64,000 nucleotides of DNA, taken from contig NC_049981.1 in the NCBI RefSeq assembly GCF_000003815.2, forward strand, positions 23,418,273 through 23,482,272. The letters run 5' to 3'. Position 1 is the stretch's first letter, and each line of letters opens with the position of its first letter. Shown one piece after another: positions 22,851-34,700 of the stretch. The stretch comes from Branchiostoma floridae (Eukaryota; Chordata; Leptocardii; Amphioxiformes; Branchiostomatidae). Both the position numbers and the translations under genes were made by a program. The notes under the pieces are model-generated. The model did not search any database and had not been told where the DNA came from. It worked only from the letters and a program-made list of their open reading frames with translations.

Positions 22851-24925
22851 TGCTCCGCGGCGTCACTGTGGAGAGGAATGCAGGGTGGTAGGGACGGAAC
22901 AATGGCGGGTTTCAAAGCGCGATTCTTCGTCTGTCAGCGGCCGCCCACCCCCTGTGGTAGATCTACGAACAATGACGCCCGTGGGGTCACACAACGTCAC
23001 AGCCGCGCATGGATATAGTCAATGACTCAACTTTCTGAGAACGGGTTTAACAATATAGAACGTTAATATCCTTCATTGTACACCATTACTCTATTTCATT
23101 CATATTATTTTCTTTCTTAAAGGTCCTACGAAACATGTCTTATTTGGGTTGGGTTTCAGACACGCGACAGTTCCGAGTTTTTTTAGATACATGCATTTTT
23201 TTTACAGATTTTTAAAGTACAGAAAACTTACTCTTTACAAAGTAAGTTTGACATGCATAAGTTTAATTCTACAACATATCCTACAGGTCTAACTTAATCA
23301 TATTCGAACTGTCTGCTGTTTCAAGTACAATACCTTTTTTAGTTTTCGGGCAGAAGCTGATATTCTTGCATATTACTTACGCCAACAGTGTAGTTGGGGA
23401 CTACAAAAAAAATGACATTTACCTTTGATGAAACTAGAACAACGACAGTGTCCTAACCTTGTGCAGAGAGTAGGCGATGCCAGACACACCCAACTAGAGA
23501 AGATCCCAAAAGAAGAACGCGTCCGTGCTTTCCCTGTGACTGACTGGCAGATGAACTGAAAAGCGCTGCTGATCGATCGACGCTTCAGTGTGTACAGCTT
23601 TGGTGCGGTCGCCTTTCTCAAAGGGTCCATGTGTCCTCTTCAGTTCACATCTGGCTAAAGGTGTGTTTACCTGCGTATCTATTGGACTGCCTTACGGAAT
23701 ATGGGGGATAGTGTGTGTTCGGGGATCCTTCTACTTTAACCGACAACAGGCCTCGTCTTTCATGGCCATGGTGTTTTGAAACTATCGTGAGTCATAGTGC
23801 ATTTCGTGATGCTGGCTCAAAGGGAGGATTTAAAGACATGCATTGTTCCGTATGGGTACTTTACTGTAGTATGTATGTATGTATGTAAAAGTATTTTTCA
23901 ATTCCTTACGTATTTTGATTTTCAAATCAACACTAAAAGATTTATTTCGCTATTCTTGGTAGCGTACATGTATTCCAGTGAACTGTGAAGATCGTTTTGT
24001 ATATGCAAAATGTACTCCTTTTTTCACTTTATTTATGATCTTCTGCTTATCAAGTAGATTGTCTGTACGTTATGTTAACACACTCGTAACACGTCTTTTA
24101 TTTATCTTGTTCCTTCAATCAATAACAGAAGAATAAATCCCGCAAAATCTGCCGGACTTCCGACTGGTCAGGGTCAGGTGACGTTAAAACCTACCGACAT
24201 TTCGGTCTAAAATACTAGGACTTTTTTTTTCTTCAGAAAGTCTTTGAATGATTTTGTTTTCCCTGTCTGAGTTTGAAGTTGAAGTCAGAAGTATTTGTAT
24301 TGTTAAGTAGAATGATTACAGATAACACAGTAGCTTCAATATTACAAACACAACGGTGTCATAAGCAACGCGGTCAATTGTCTACAAACAAGAAAACAAA
24401 TCAAACATAAAATCAAGGAAAAAGACTCCACACGACGTTAGCGCTTACTCTCACACAGCAAATATCTCTGTAGCAAAGAATATCACTTTTTTTATGTTGG
24501 ACAGTTCCCGTGAACTACATGTGGTCTTAAATCGATACCACCGTGCCCCGGCTGCCCCCAAAGGGCCCGAAAGGTTTACACAGGTTTTCTCACCACAAAG
24601 ACACGTTCTCGTTAGTCCAGTATGTAACAACCACTGCTGGAGTACGGACAATTATCTCCTCAAACAAACACGCCTCTCCAGAGACAGGGCACTCACAGTA
24701 TTTGTACAGTAGTAGCCGGCTTAGGGACAGGACGGAATCGTTGACCAGTTGGGGCTCTCTACAAATTGATCTTTGTGTTATCCAAGGATTTAATGACGCC
24801 TAACTTTGCAAGAAGTTGGGGATGTCTTTTTATCGTGAGCGTATCATGAGTACAAGCTACGGGACTGAGTGAGCGAGTGTGTATCATGGTCTTCAAGCAG
24901 ATGTACGGTCACTGTCAGTGTGATT
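22851..24925. other. Espin upstream region / APRT 3' side
   Basis: Two kilobases between the espin ATG and the APRT stop. Near 22851-23010 it is GC-rich and probably promoter/5'UTR of espin. A small GTAT microsatellite lies near 23867. No exon is supported; untranslated espin exons cannot be excluded. Confidence 0.45.
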
Positions 24926-27219
24926 TTAAAAGTGAACGAGAGAGTGAACGTCATGTTTGATGTTTTCCCTGCCCTTGAGGTAATCTAGCTCCACCACAGC
25001 CAGACACCCCACCACGTTAGCCTGGACGGTCTCCAACAGCGTACAGGCACCTGCCATGGTACCTGTAGGGTGGACAGAATACATGTGCGTTTGGTAATGG
25101 GTTTTCTTCACATTATGCTGCCTTGATATACAATTCAATCTGATAGCTTGCATGTCTGTTTACTATGTTTCATCACACTTTTGGACGGGGCAAGGAACAA
25201 GGTTTTTCATACATTTTAAGTGGTCACTTCGAAAACTCAATTCAACAACTATATCATCATATTTGTAGAATAAAACAGTCTAAATGCTGAAACTGTGCCT
25301 ACACGCTGACTCCTTATTACCCAGTACGCGTACTAGTAAAATGAATTTATGATTCTTTAAACTGTTAAGAAATGCACTTGATGTCTTGACACTAGGTAAT
25401 ATCATGAAAATTCAACATAGAGTGTACAATGTACTTTAAAAAAACTCTATGCGTCCGTGAAGAAGAAGTAAAACATCTACGCTAACCTCCTGTCGCAATG
25501 AGATCATCCACAATCACCACATTCTGGTTAGGATGCACTGCGGTCCTCTGGATCTCAATAGTGTCCTAAAATTACATAAAGCATGTATTGAAGAAGTAGG
25601 TCTTTATTCAATTTACAGTGTTACGTACTCTCGGCATACAATCTGTCAATCGTTATACAGTTTCTGAGCCCATTTTAACGTTTATACCTGTCCATATTCC
25701 AGTGCATAGGAACACTTCACAGTTTCTCCCGGTAGCTTGCCCGCCTTCCGGATAGGTACAAACGCACACTTCAGGCGGAGAGCCAGCGGCGGGCCAAAAA
25801 GGAAGCCCCTGGCTTCAAGACCTGCAAGGAAGATAATGAGTTTTAGTACTGATTTGCAAGCTTAGTGTTGATTAATTATCAGCTGAGCTTTGAAGTAACG
25901 GTCTTTGGAATTCGTTGTTACGGTCTATATGGACTTGAAATCCTGGAGATATTGTAAGTGTATACAGTATTGTAAGTGTTAAACAGTATTTTAAGTGTTA
26001 AACAGCATATGCATTGTACGTGTAAAAAAGTGTTATAAATCCATAAAGGCACTGTCAACGGCCCTCATTCCAGCGGTTATATCATCTACCAAGATGGAAG
26101 GATGCCTTCTATTACTGCTAAACTGTGGTACACGACATTCAGATAGACTCAGAAAGTCAGTCAAGGTCATACTCACCGGCAGATAGTTAAATTCTATTGG
26201 ATACCGACAAGATGGACAAAGGAATACTGGTAGATTAGGAAATGCACCATCTATTGATTTAAGCAAATACTGCAACGGAACACCGCGCAAAATATGGACA
26301 AATAATGCAGCAAGCAGCACTACAAAAGACCTAATAACGATTCAAATACCTTACCTGCAACCACGTCCACTTTGGCTCCTGTTTCTTTCACATGCTCCTC
26401 CAGGAGAGCTATGGTATCGAAGAAGACATCAGGGTTCTGCACAATCGGCATGATATCCCTGTACAAGACATACCATGTTACATAATGTTCTGTTTAGATA
26501 CTTTTATATATCAGATATGCACAAATTACATGTTCCCGCCATTCCGATAAGGTATTATGATACCAACTTTGATAATATTTGATCATTTCATTGAGACATT
26601 TTGTGTAGACAAAATCATTTAAAAGTTCTATTGATAGCATGCTAAAATTATGCTATAAATTTACACGAATTTCTGTCCAACTATAATAATGGCCTGGCCA
26701 CATATACGTATTACTACCACAAACTAAGGGCATTCCTCTGATACACGGTCGTCTTTGTGTCTTGTAAACTTCAGCTGTCTCGTGACTGAATACACTGTCT
26801 TTGATCCTTGTCAGCGGTTGGTTCTGTCACATCTGAGGCTTGAAAATTTTACGCGGGATCAAAATCGTACGATCTACGACAAATGTGACCGCGTCATATA
26901 AATCAACCTACAATTTTTAGCAACGCTTTGACTGAACCGACCGTCTACAAGAGACAGATGTGTTTCGGAGGGCGGTTATACAAATACAACAATCTACTCC
27001 GTCACGAGCTGAATTTTGTACGACATCATAAACTGTAATATAAGCATAAGACAATACTCTCAACTTCTAATGTCATAAATCTATCTCAGGACGAACAGAA
27101 CAGGGCCCTGATTACTTGAAAGGTATGCCTGGCTTAGGAAAATCCGGGCAGGTCCGAATGAAGCTCCTTATTCTGTCAACCCTGGCTCCTTTGGATTCAG
27201 GGACGTTTTCGGCAGCCAT
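24926..27219 (-). CDS. APRT: Adenine phosphoribosyltransferase, 5 exons
   Basis: Exons 27219-27116, 26458-26355, 25821-25688, 25565-25487, 25062-24926; 558 nt, 185 aa (human 180). The enzyme joins adenine and PRPP to give AMP and pyrophosphate in purine salvage, in the cytosol as a dimer. Visible: RIRSF then [13 protein letters not shown] at the N-terminus (hood/adenine side), [12 protein letters not shown] (res. 72-81), RKAGKLPG (flexible catalytic loop), YALEYG, and the PRPP-binding signature [12 protein letters not shown] (130-141) ending exon 4, then TMAGA and the [11 protein letters not shown] tail. All introns are GT-AG. The N-terminus is a few residues longer than mammalian APRT and has a small insert near [10 protein letters not shown]. 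It is divergent from FADD, with start codons 921 bp apart. No polyadenylation hexamer is obvious just past the stop. Confidence 0.96.
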
Positions 27220-28062
27220 GTTTAAAAATCTAGAAAAACAAAATACGTACACACGCATGTTACCAACAAACAGAAATAGTTAATTATGCCAATTGGGACT
27301 GAACCTATTATAGTCACTGCAACTGTGGTTGTTCGTAGATTGAATGAATAAAGCTGCGAAATTGGGACAAGTTCTAGTTAATGAATAACGTCAAACGTTC
27401 AAGGGCGAGTGGCAAACATGTACTTTGCCAACCGACCAAAGGTCATTTAAGGTGAACATTGCATTACGTGGTGAGGAAGTACCTTGTTTAGAAGACGACG
27501 TAGAAGTAGTTTTCCTCTTGGTAGTGCCCTCAGCGCGTAGTACTTCAAAAGCGCAGATCGACTACGAACCAATGTCGCTTAAGAACATGGATTTAGCAAG
27601 TTACGCCCAGTCCGACCACTGATTGACAGTGCTAATTAAGGCCTGGTCAACTGACCTGTGACGTTTAAGGACATGACCCTGGAGGCCTCAGCTACAGCAC
27701 CCAGCTCAAAAATACAAAATGCGCAAGCTTCCCAATGATGAAGTAGTGACTCTATGCCTACTATAAAACAACGGACAAATATGATCGATCATGAGGAATC
27801 TCTTCACTTTAGATCACTTTTCTTTCGCGACCGGTGGTCGACCTGCTAAGATAATTTATCCGCCCTGGTGCTCAACCCCAAATGACCCATGAAATAACAA
27901 ATGGCATATTGCTGTATAAGTGAGAAAAAAAAACTGTGGTAAGTGGTAATAAACACACCTTGGTCACCTTGATACTCCTACGGTTTAAAGCGCCACGTAA
28001 AAAAACACCCCTACGCTGCTAGTGGTCGTTACCAACTGATCCCAGCACCCTTTGCAGAATCA

Positions 28063-28072
28063 GGAAGTGAAA
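28063..28072 (+). promoter_or_regulatory. ETS-IRF composite element (EICE) candidate
   Basis: GGAAGTGAAA matches the consensus GGAANNGAAA exactly; the preceding CA makes a good ETS core (CAGGAAGTG). It lies 69 bp before the FADD ATG. Motif match only. Confidence 0.5.
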
Positions 28073-28102
28073 CATGATGATTTCGTAGCCGACGTAAGCG
28101 CG

Positions 28103-28112
28103 GGGATTTTCC
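28103..28112 (+). promoter_or_regulatory. NF-kB (Rel) site candidate
   Basis: GGGATTTTCC fits the kB consensus GGGRNWYYCC at every position, 29 bp before the FADD ATG, either just upstream of or within the 5'UTR. Motif match only. Confidence 0.5.
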
Positions 28113-28140
28113 AACATTCTCCAAGAAACACCCCAACAAA

Positions 28141-30000
28141 ATGGGCGATGCGGAACAACGTAGGAGCATCGAATTCAAGAAATGCCTCAACGAGATAGGC
28201 AAGAAGTTAACAGAAGATCAACTGTTATCGTTGAAGTTTCTGTGTTCCGACTATATCGGCAGAAAGCGACAAGAAGAAATCAAGAGTCCGCTCCACTTGT
28301 TCCAGGCGCTGGAAGAGAGGGACAAGTTGAGGTACGACAACACTGGCTTCTTGAAGGAAATCTTGCAGACGGAGAAGAGAGAGGACCTGGTCAAGTACAT
28401 CGAGGATTTTGAATCTCGTCTGCATCTCTGTACAGACTCCAATCCGACACAGAATAGTGGAACACGACTGAATGCCAGAGGTAAACGTTATGCCCCCCTC
28501 CCCATCTCGTAGCAGATGTAGGTGGTGGCTGTGTTTTACAAGTGTTTTGTGTATTTATCATGCTGAAGAGTAAAATGCAATTTTTGTATTTGTGTTTCTT
28601 TACAAATGCTTCATATGCCTAACAAACTGCTGCTCTGTTTACTTTTACTAGGTCTACAACTTAAACGTTATATTCATATACGTGCACATATTTTCACCAG
28701 CCCCTCCAGCTCTGTCCTGCCACTTGTTACATAATCGACGTTAGCAGTTTTAATGGTGATTAGGTCATAATCATGACCATATTTGTAAAAAATGAGCAAA
28801 AACAATGTTTATTTCTACTGCATGAAACAGAAACTTCATGTCCATGATGAATTCCAACATACAATTTCTCAAGAGAAATTTGGAATATAACTTTCCATTT
28901 CTATCTTCCAGGGTCCCAAAGACAACCTCCTGTTCACCAAGATGGTAAGAAATAAATAACTGCTTCGCTATTTGGGCACACTTTTCTTCTTTTGTCTTCC
29001 GTCTCCAAAAATGATAATTCCCCCAATCTATTCAGTTGCTTGAGTAACTGCAACCTTGCAAATGTTAGAGTTGTTAAGAAACAAGTTTGAACTGCAAAAA
29101 TGCCAAGCGTATAATCGAAGGCAAAGGTAGCCTATGGACTTTTTGAGCAGTAGGGATATGCTATTGGGAGGCGGAGTTTATCCCTCTCCTTTCACCTCCC
29201 CAACCAGTTAGGTACCCATTCTTACACCTGTAAGAGGTAAGGAAAGTGGTGCCAAGTGCCTTTCCCAAGGACGGGTCTAGCCAGGAACTGAACTTGGTCA
29301 AACATACCTGTACGATTGAACAAAGTAAAACCTAAGTGGATACCATGTTTTAAACGTAGGAAACCTTGTAAATACTCCTGATTTGAGATAATTGAAAAAC
29401 AAAGAGGATAATATAATCACTAAAAATGGTAGTTGGCTTAATGATATTAGCTAATAACTTAAGAATGATAACCCAACCATGTTTGAAAATGTAATCTCCA
29501 AGCAGATCCTACGGTAGCATAAGATAGCATCAAAAGCTGCCAAAGGATTGAAGCTGTTATGGGGGTGTGTTTGGCTTCCAGTGGTTGGTGGCTCCCTTAG
29601 GCCAGCTGTACTCCTTAGCCAGCTTTGATAGTACTACTAGTAGTATCTTATGCCACTGGTAAATCTGCCTGGAGTATGAAAATGACATGGCCCTGACTGA
29701 CATGGTTTTATGTATATCTCAGCTCGTTGGCGTGAGGTGTTTGATCTCGTCGAGAACAACTTGGGCAGAAACTGGCGCCAGCTGGCCCGGAAGCTTCGCC
29801 TGACGGAGACAGACATTGAGTGCATCTCGGAAGACCATTCCCGTAAGCTGCGCGAGCAGGGTCGGCAGGCGCTCATTCTGTGGAGCGAGAAGAACGAGGA
29901 CGCCACCTTCCAGGACCTGGTCACGGCGCTCCGAAGGTGTCAGCTCAACGACATCGCAGACCAGCTGGAGAAGAAGATTGCATCCTGGGCCACCCAATGA
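28141..30000 (+). CDS. FADD: FADD death adaptor (DED + death domain), 3 exons
   Basis: Exons 28141-28480, 28912-28944, 29723-30000; 651 nt, 216 aa (human 208). The N-terminal death-effector domain (about res. 9-91) has the six-helix pattern of FADD with LKFLC (31-35), LHLFQALE and the RxDL charge-triad motif REDL (80-83) followed by YIEDFE. A 33-nt exon encodes a short Gln/Pro linker. Exon 3 is a complete death domain (about 125-208): RWREVFDLV, LGRNWRQLARKL, ITE-type helix 3 region, WSEKNEDATFQDLVTALRRCQL. The adaptor bridges Fas/TRAIL-type receptors through the DD and recruits caspase-8/10 through the DED; in invertebrates it also acts in IMD-type immune signalling. The domain order DED-DD is diagnostic of FADD. 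ATG context AACAAAATGG is good. The gene is convergent with ANKHD1 and divergent from APRT, with candidate EICE and kB sites upstream. Confidence 0.96.
29493..29675. mobile_element. MITE family B, copy 2
   Basis: Left end ATCTCCAAGCAGATCCTACG followed by GTAGCATAAGATAG; right end is the inverted, diverged match (CTTATGCCACTGGTAAATCT). In FADD intron 2, ending about 48 bp before exon 3. Confidence 0.75.
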
Positions 30001-30654
30001 TGAATAACAACTCTTGTACAGATTCAGTAGCTTAGTTTGAAGCAGTGCCTCTATCTGGTGTTAATGCATTTTTTAGGCCTAGTAAATTTTATGTTGTAAA
30101 ATTGTTTCTGATTATGGCCCTGAATTGTTTCTGATATTGGCCCAAATGATACAACAAATACGATTTAATAATTGCGCCAGGTTTTTACAAGGGTTATCGT
30201 TCTTTTTTCCCTTTGTCTTAGCCCTGGTTTGCGAAAGCTGGAATTTGTTACTGTTAACTGTGACCAAGTCAAGTCTGTACAAATATATTGAAATACAGCA
30301 TTTCTTCTACTGCGATATAAGTAAAACAGCCTTTTGTGCAGTGGCCCTGATTTGCCTGGATTTAGTTTGGAAATGATTAATGTCAAACGTATGGCAGAAA
30401 GATGAAAATTGTAGGTACATTAGGTTTACCATTTTAATTGTTGTTTTGTTATATAAGAGAACAATTGTCATGGTTATCCTCATCCGGGAGGCATGGTAAA
30501 GTCTGAAAATGCTTTGTAAAACAAGGCACTTCAGTCAAAATGACTCCTTGTCTTTCAGGTTGACGGCAAACTTTGTATTTTCATCAAAGCTGAAGCTTCT
30601 AGAGGACTTTGTGTCTTACCATTTATCAACATTACCATATACTTCTGTGGAGTA

Positions 30655-30660
30655 AATAAA
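30655..30660 (+). terminator. FADD polyadenylation signal candidate
   Basis: AATAAA about 655 nt after the FADD stop, the first clear hexamer in an AT-rich 3'UTR. Confidence 0.5.
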
Positions 30661-31777
30661 ATCTTATATCTTTAAAAGTGATTAACAAAATAAAAGATAC
30701 AGCATATGCTTTTGTTTATACCCATGAGTTTGTGGTAACTGTATATGGAATATAAAAATCTAACCCAGGGGCAGATGGTTGTTATGATCAACTGTGTCTA
30801 AGGCAGAGTAGTGGAAACCATCTTTGACTTTGACTTTATTCAGATCCACTTTAAGCTATTACACCATGCATCTTTTTACCTCCTGAACTAACGTCAAGTG
30901 CAAGTACTGTAGCCTGGGTACCATCAGATTTCTACCAGGGCTCCTTACACTCAGGGCTCCTTACACTCGCTACTGAGTGTAAGGAGCCCTGGTAGAAATT
31001 GGATGGTACCCAGGCTACATGTACATTGGATGGAGTGAGGAAAGCTGTGTTTGTTTGTGCAAGTGCATTTCCAAAGAACACAACATCCAGCCAGAAATGG
31101 AACCCACAACCATTTTATCCCATGTCCTAATCATTGATGCATCTCGGTAGCCTGTAGCATCATTGAGGTTACTAAATGATCAGTGTTCAAAATCTTTATG
31201 TCATCCACATTTTGATGGGTCATTGCTCTGCCACCTCAGGGAAGCTTCTCCACACAGACCCAAAATGAGCTTTCCTTCTTCACATCCAATGTAAAGTAAA
31301 CTCACATTGAGCCTGACATGTAGCTTAAACTTGCAGTGACTTACAATACCATTACTGTTCACGGATGGAATTCTGCTGCATTCTAGCCCTTTTAGCAGCT
31401 TATGGTGAATGTACAAACATGATACCAAAGTGTGAAAAGCCAATTTTGAAGCTTAGTGTAGTAATAATAAAGAGAATAAAAAAAAAAGAGACGGACACAT
31501 GAGAACTAACTGTCCTGACAAAGGAGAGATCTTTAATGGATGCATAATAACCTTATAATTCCTGGAACTGTCTTGTACCAAACAACATGCCTTTGCACTT
31601 TGCCAGGGGGTCCTGGACACTTTACTGTAACACATCTTAGCTATTGTCCTGCACATGTTGCAGATTGCTATAGGTAAGGGTCTTAATCTGGCTGCTGGCT
31701 GCCATTATCAACGGGTAGTTCTTGCTCCATAGAAAATTTGGGAGGGCGACAGCGGAGAGGGGACTGGTTTTATTCTT
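30661..31777. other. FADD-ANKHD1 convergent interval
   Basis: Contains the near-perfect foldback at 30909-31018 and otherwise unremarkable AT-rich sequence, including the ANKHD1 3'UTR on the minus strand. No exon is supported. Confidence 0.5.
30909..31018. mobile_element. Foldback element with about 45-bp arms
   Basis: GTAGCCTGGGTACCATC and the following TTTCTACCAGGGCTCCTTAC are mirrored almost perfectly by the second half (GTAAGGAGCCCTGGTAGAAA then GGATGGTACCCAGGCTAC). A short internal duplication of GGGCTCCTTACACTC fills the loop. Non-coding. Confidence 0.85.
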
Positions 31778-34700
31778 TCACTGCTGGTTCCACATACCCC
31801 ATCCCTGTAACAAGAATTAAGATGATAGGAAAGGACCATAATTAAGTAGCAAGTCTATATTGATATGATTATATGGATGACATACACACCAACATCAATG
31901 AAAAAAACCTCATCCATCGGCAAAACAATACATGTGGAAAAATTAGGATGGACTATGGAATTCAAAGAGCTGTTTTCTTTCTTGATTGTAAAACTTAAGG
32001 GACACGAAAGAAAGGAGCTCTCTAAAATGGAGAAGTTATTAGTATGGTAAAGATGAAAACTTACCTGGTTCTGGTTCCTGGGCTCCTCTGCATGCGGGGG
32101 GAGTTTCCCATGCGCGTGGTTCCACATGGCCTCAGGGGGGAGGGGTGGGGGACCGGTAGGGGGGTAGGAGGAGTGGGTGGAGGGGGGATGGACAGGGGGG
32201 TGGCCCATGTGGGGGTACTGCTGCATGGGCTGGCCGTAAAGTGGTGGCATCCTGCCAGCCTGTGAAGCGATCAAGAAATATCGTGGTGAATACTTGAAGA
32301 CATGAAGTCTACATTGAGTGATTCATGATACCATGCCTGTATTCTTTAAGCACTAACAAGTTTTTGTTTTTCCAGCAATCACAACAATTTGTCTGAAAAT
32401 TGTAGGAGGGCATTTTGAGCCCTTGTGTTTGCTTTTTATAGCTGGAAAACTGCCTAGGCATACACGTAAGATCAGACTGTTAAGTTTGATCCACCCACAC
32501 TGGTGTGGACCCTTCTTCTTTCCACTAGCTTTGGTAGGTTCTTAAATATGCTTGAGGCATAGCTCTCCTCAAAGTTGAAACACATGGCCTTATATTCTGT
32601 CTTTATGTCCTATCCGATTAGCAAGCTTTGGTCCCTAACCAAAACTAGGTACTCATTTTCACCCAAGTGAGGAAATGGGCATCAAGTGCTTTTGCCCAGG
32701 GCGCAACATTGGGGCCTGCCTGGCCCTTCTATCTATCTATCTATATAAATACTGGTCAAAACCCACTACGGGTATTCCCGGCCAGGTAGGTGCATAGTAG
32801 TGTAGCCGGTAGTGGTGCAAAAAAAAGTAGGTACAATAAACGAGAACCAAAAAGTGAAAAACAATTGAAGTGTCGGCCATACTATATACGTCAAACTACC
32901 TCAGTGTGTTGGGGAGGCCCATGTGCTGGGCCAGCCCCGTCTTGAAGGTATCAAGTTGAACTAGAGACAAGTGTCGAAGAGACTTACCGAGGGGTTGGAC
33001 ATGCCCATTGGTGGTTTGTCTCCCATGGGGTACGGCCCGAGGGGCTGGTGGGCAGGCAGGCTGGTGGGCGGGGACATGTGCGGCCGGACGTTGTCGGGGT
33101 GTGGCGGGTAGTTGTCAGGTAGCCCACCTGTGTTCAGCAGGTGAGAGGGTGCCACCCACGGGGAGGACGCATCTGAGAAAAGACAACAACGGTAAGTCTA
33201 CAGCATGCCTTTAGGTCTCTGAACAGATGAATACTCTTACATATAATATAAGGCCACCTATATTCATTTCCTTGGTTCTCTGACGTCACAACATTAACAC
33301 AGAAAGTAAAACTGGAATATTACAACATTCGCTGGGACACGATGATGGAAAGAATGATCCTTTGTGGTATCTTTCTGTCAATGAAAAATGGGATGACTGG
33401 CTGGAGTTCTGATTCATTCCCTGAAACTCTGTTTAACACAAGTAGTTTCTTCTCATCATTTTCATTTCAGTCTTTGAGTTAAGCCTTATTCTCTTACATC
33501 TGAGAACCACAGAATCAAAATGGCATGGCCCACACTGAGTGACTCTAGTCATCTAGACCTGCAGCTGTCTTCTCATGCATTCTTCCCTTTACAAGCATAT
33601 GCTGATGGTAAAAGTCATTTTAAGTTATCCAAAATATAGCACTGCCACGTTTAGTACTTTGTCCTGAATATAAAGCCACCTTCGATGCATTGTTTCATGT
33701 CATCTGACACCTTAGAGTGCTGTGAGGCTTCCATTAGTGCAAGACACCACAGTTACATGTAGGTGTGCTCCTCTCACAAGACAATCCAACACCAAACAAT
33801 GTACGAATTATGAAATCTTAAATGAAGACTCAATTTTTCTAAAATACTTCCAAAGACAGGGTCACAATTTTCCCTTTCAGTAGGATTTTTAACCGTTTTT
33901 TTTGCTGTGTAATTTTAGTACACGTATCCAGATTAATCCATCAACTTTGTAATCCGCGACTTTGTTATCTCCTATTGGATTGGTTTCAGAACAGGTTTTT
34001 GATAGAGAGGTGACTGTCTAAGCCAAACGACAGTCAATGACATTAAGACAGGAAGAAACAAAATTCATTCACATTGTGAAGCTTGCCCTATGGACCAAGA
34101 TTTTACAATGATCGAACAATGAAACTGTGTTGCTTTAATTTGGTGGTGTTGTGCTTTCGGTCTTATGAGGACAAGCACTGTACAAATACATGTGGGTACA
34201 GGACAGTACCTCGCAAGGTTCTCAGGAGCTCAAGGGTTGCTAAATGGGAAAGGGGAGACAGTCAGAAAATCTCACAAGTACAAACAGAACCTCAGAATAT
34301 GGGTTCTGCATTAACAAACAAAAACAGTGTCAAGCAAGATCATTTTTTTGGAAAACTTTAAATTTGCCTTCTTTCTCTCATATTTTGGGTACTAAATTCT
34401 ACCACCAGATACAAATAGATGACTGCTTGTATTAAACATATGCAAATTGTGTTTTTTTGTTGTAGGACAGATGTACCTGTAAAAGCACATTTTTGTGGAA
34501 CACTTTTGTTATTTTGCTATCTTAGGATTTTTCCCAACGACTGAGTTTTCAACATACATGTCCTATATAATTTTTGACAACCCACTTGACTTTGACATGA
34601 CTTTGCATACATAAGATAAGTCAAATGGGCATAAAAATTAAAATCGTCATAGTTTATTTTCAAACTGATACATCATGTGATTTTCACATGCATGCTTAGT

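Larger units (their letters stand above)
27220..28140. promoter_or_regulatory. Divergent APRT-FADD intergenic/promoter region
   Basis: 921 bp separate the two start codons (APRT minus, FADD plus), a length typical of a shared or closely spaced promoter pair. No coding exon is supported. The FADD-proximal 80 bp carry candidate EICE and kB motifs, and a GACGTAAG CRE-like half site at 28091. Confidence 0.6.
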
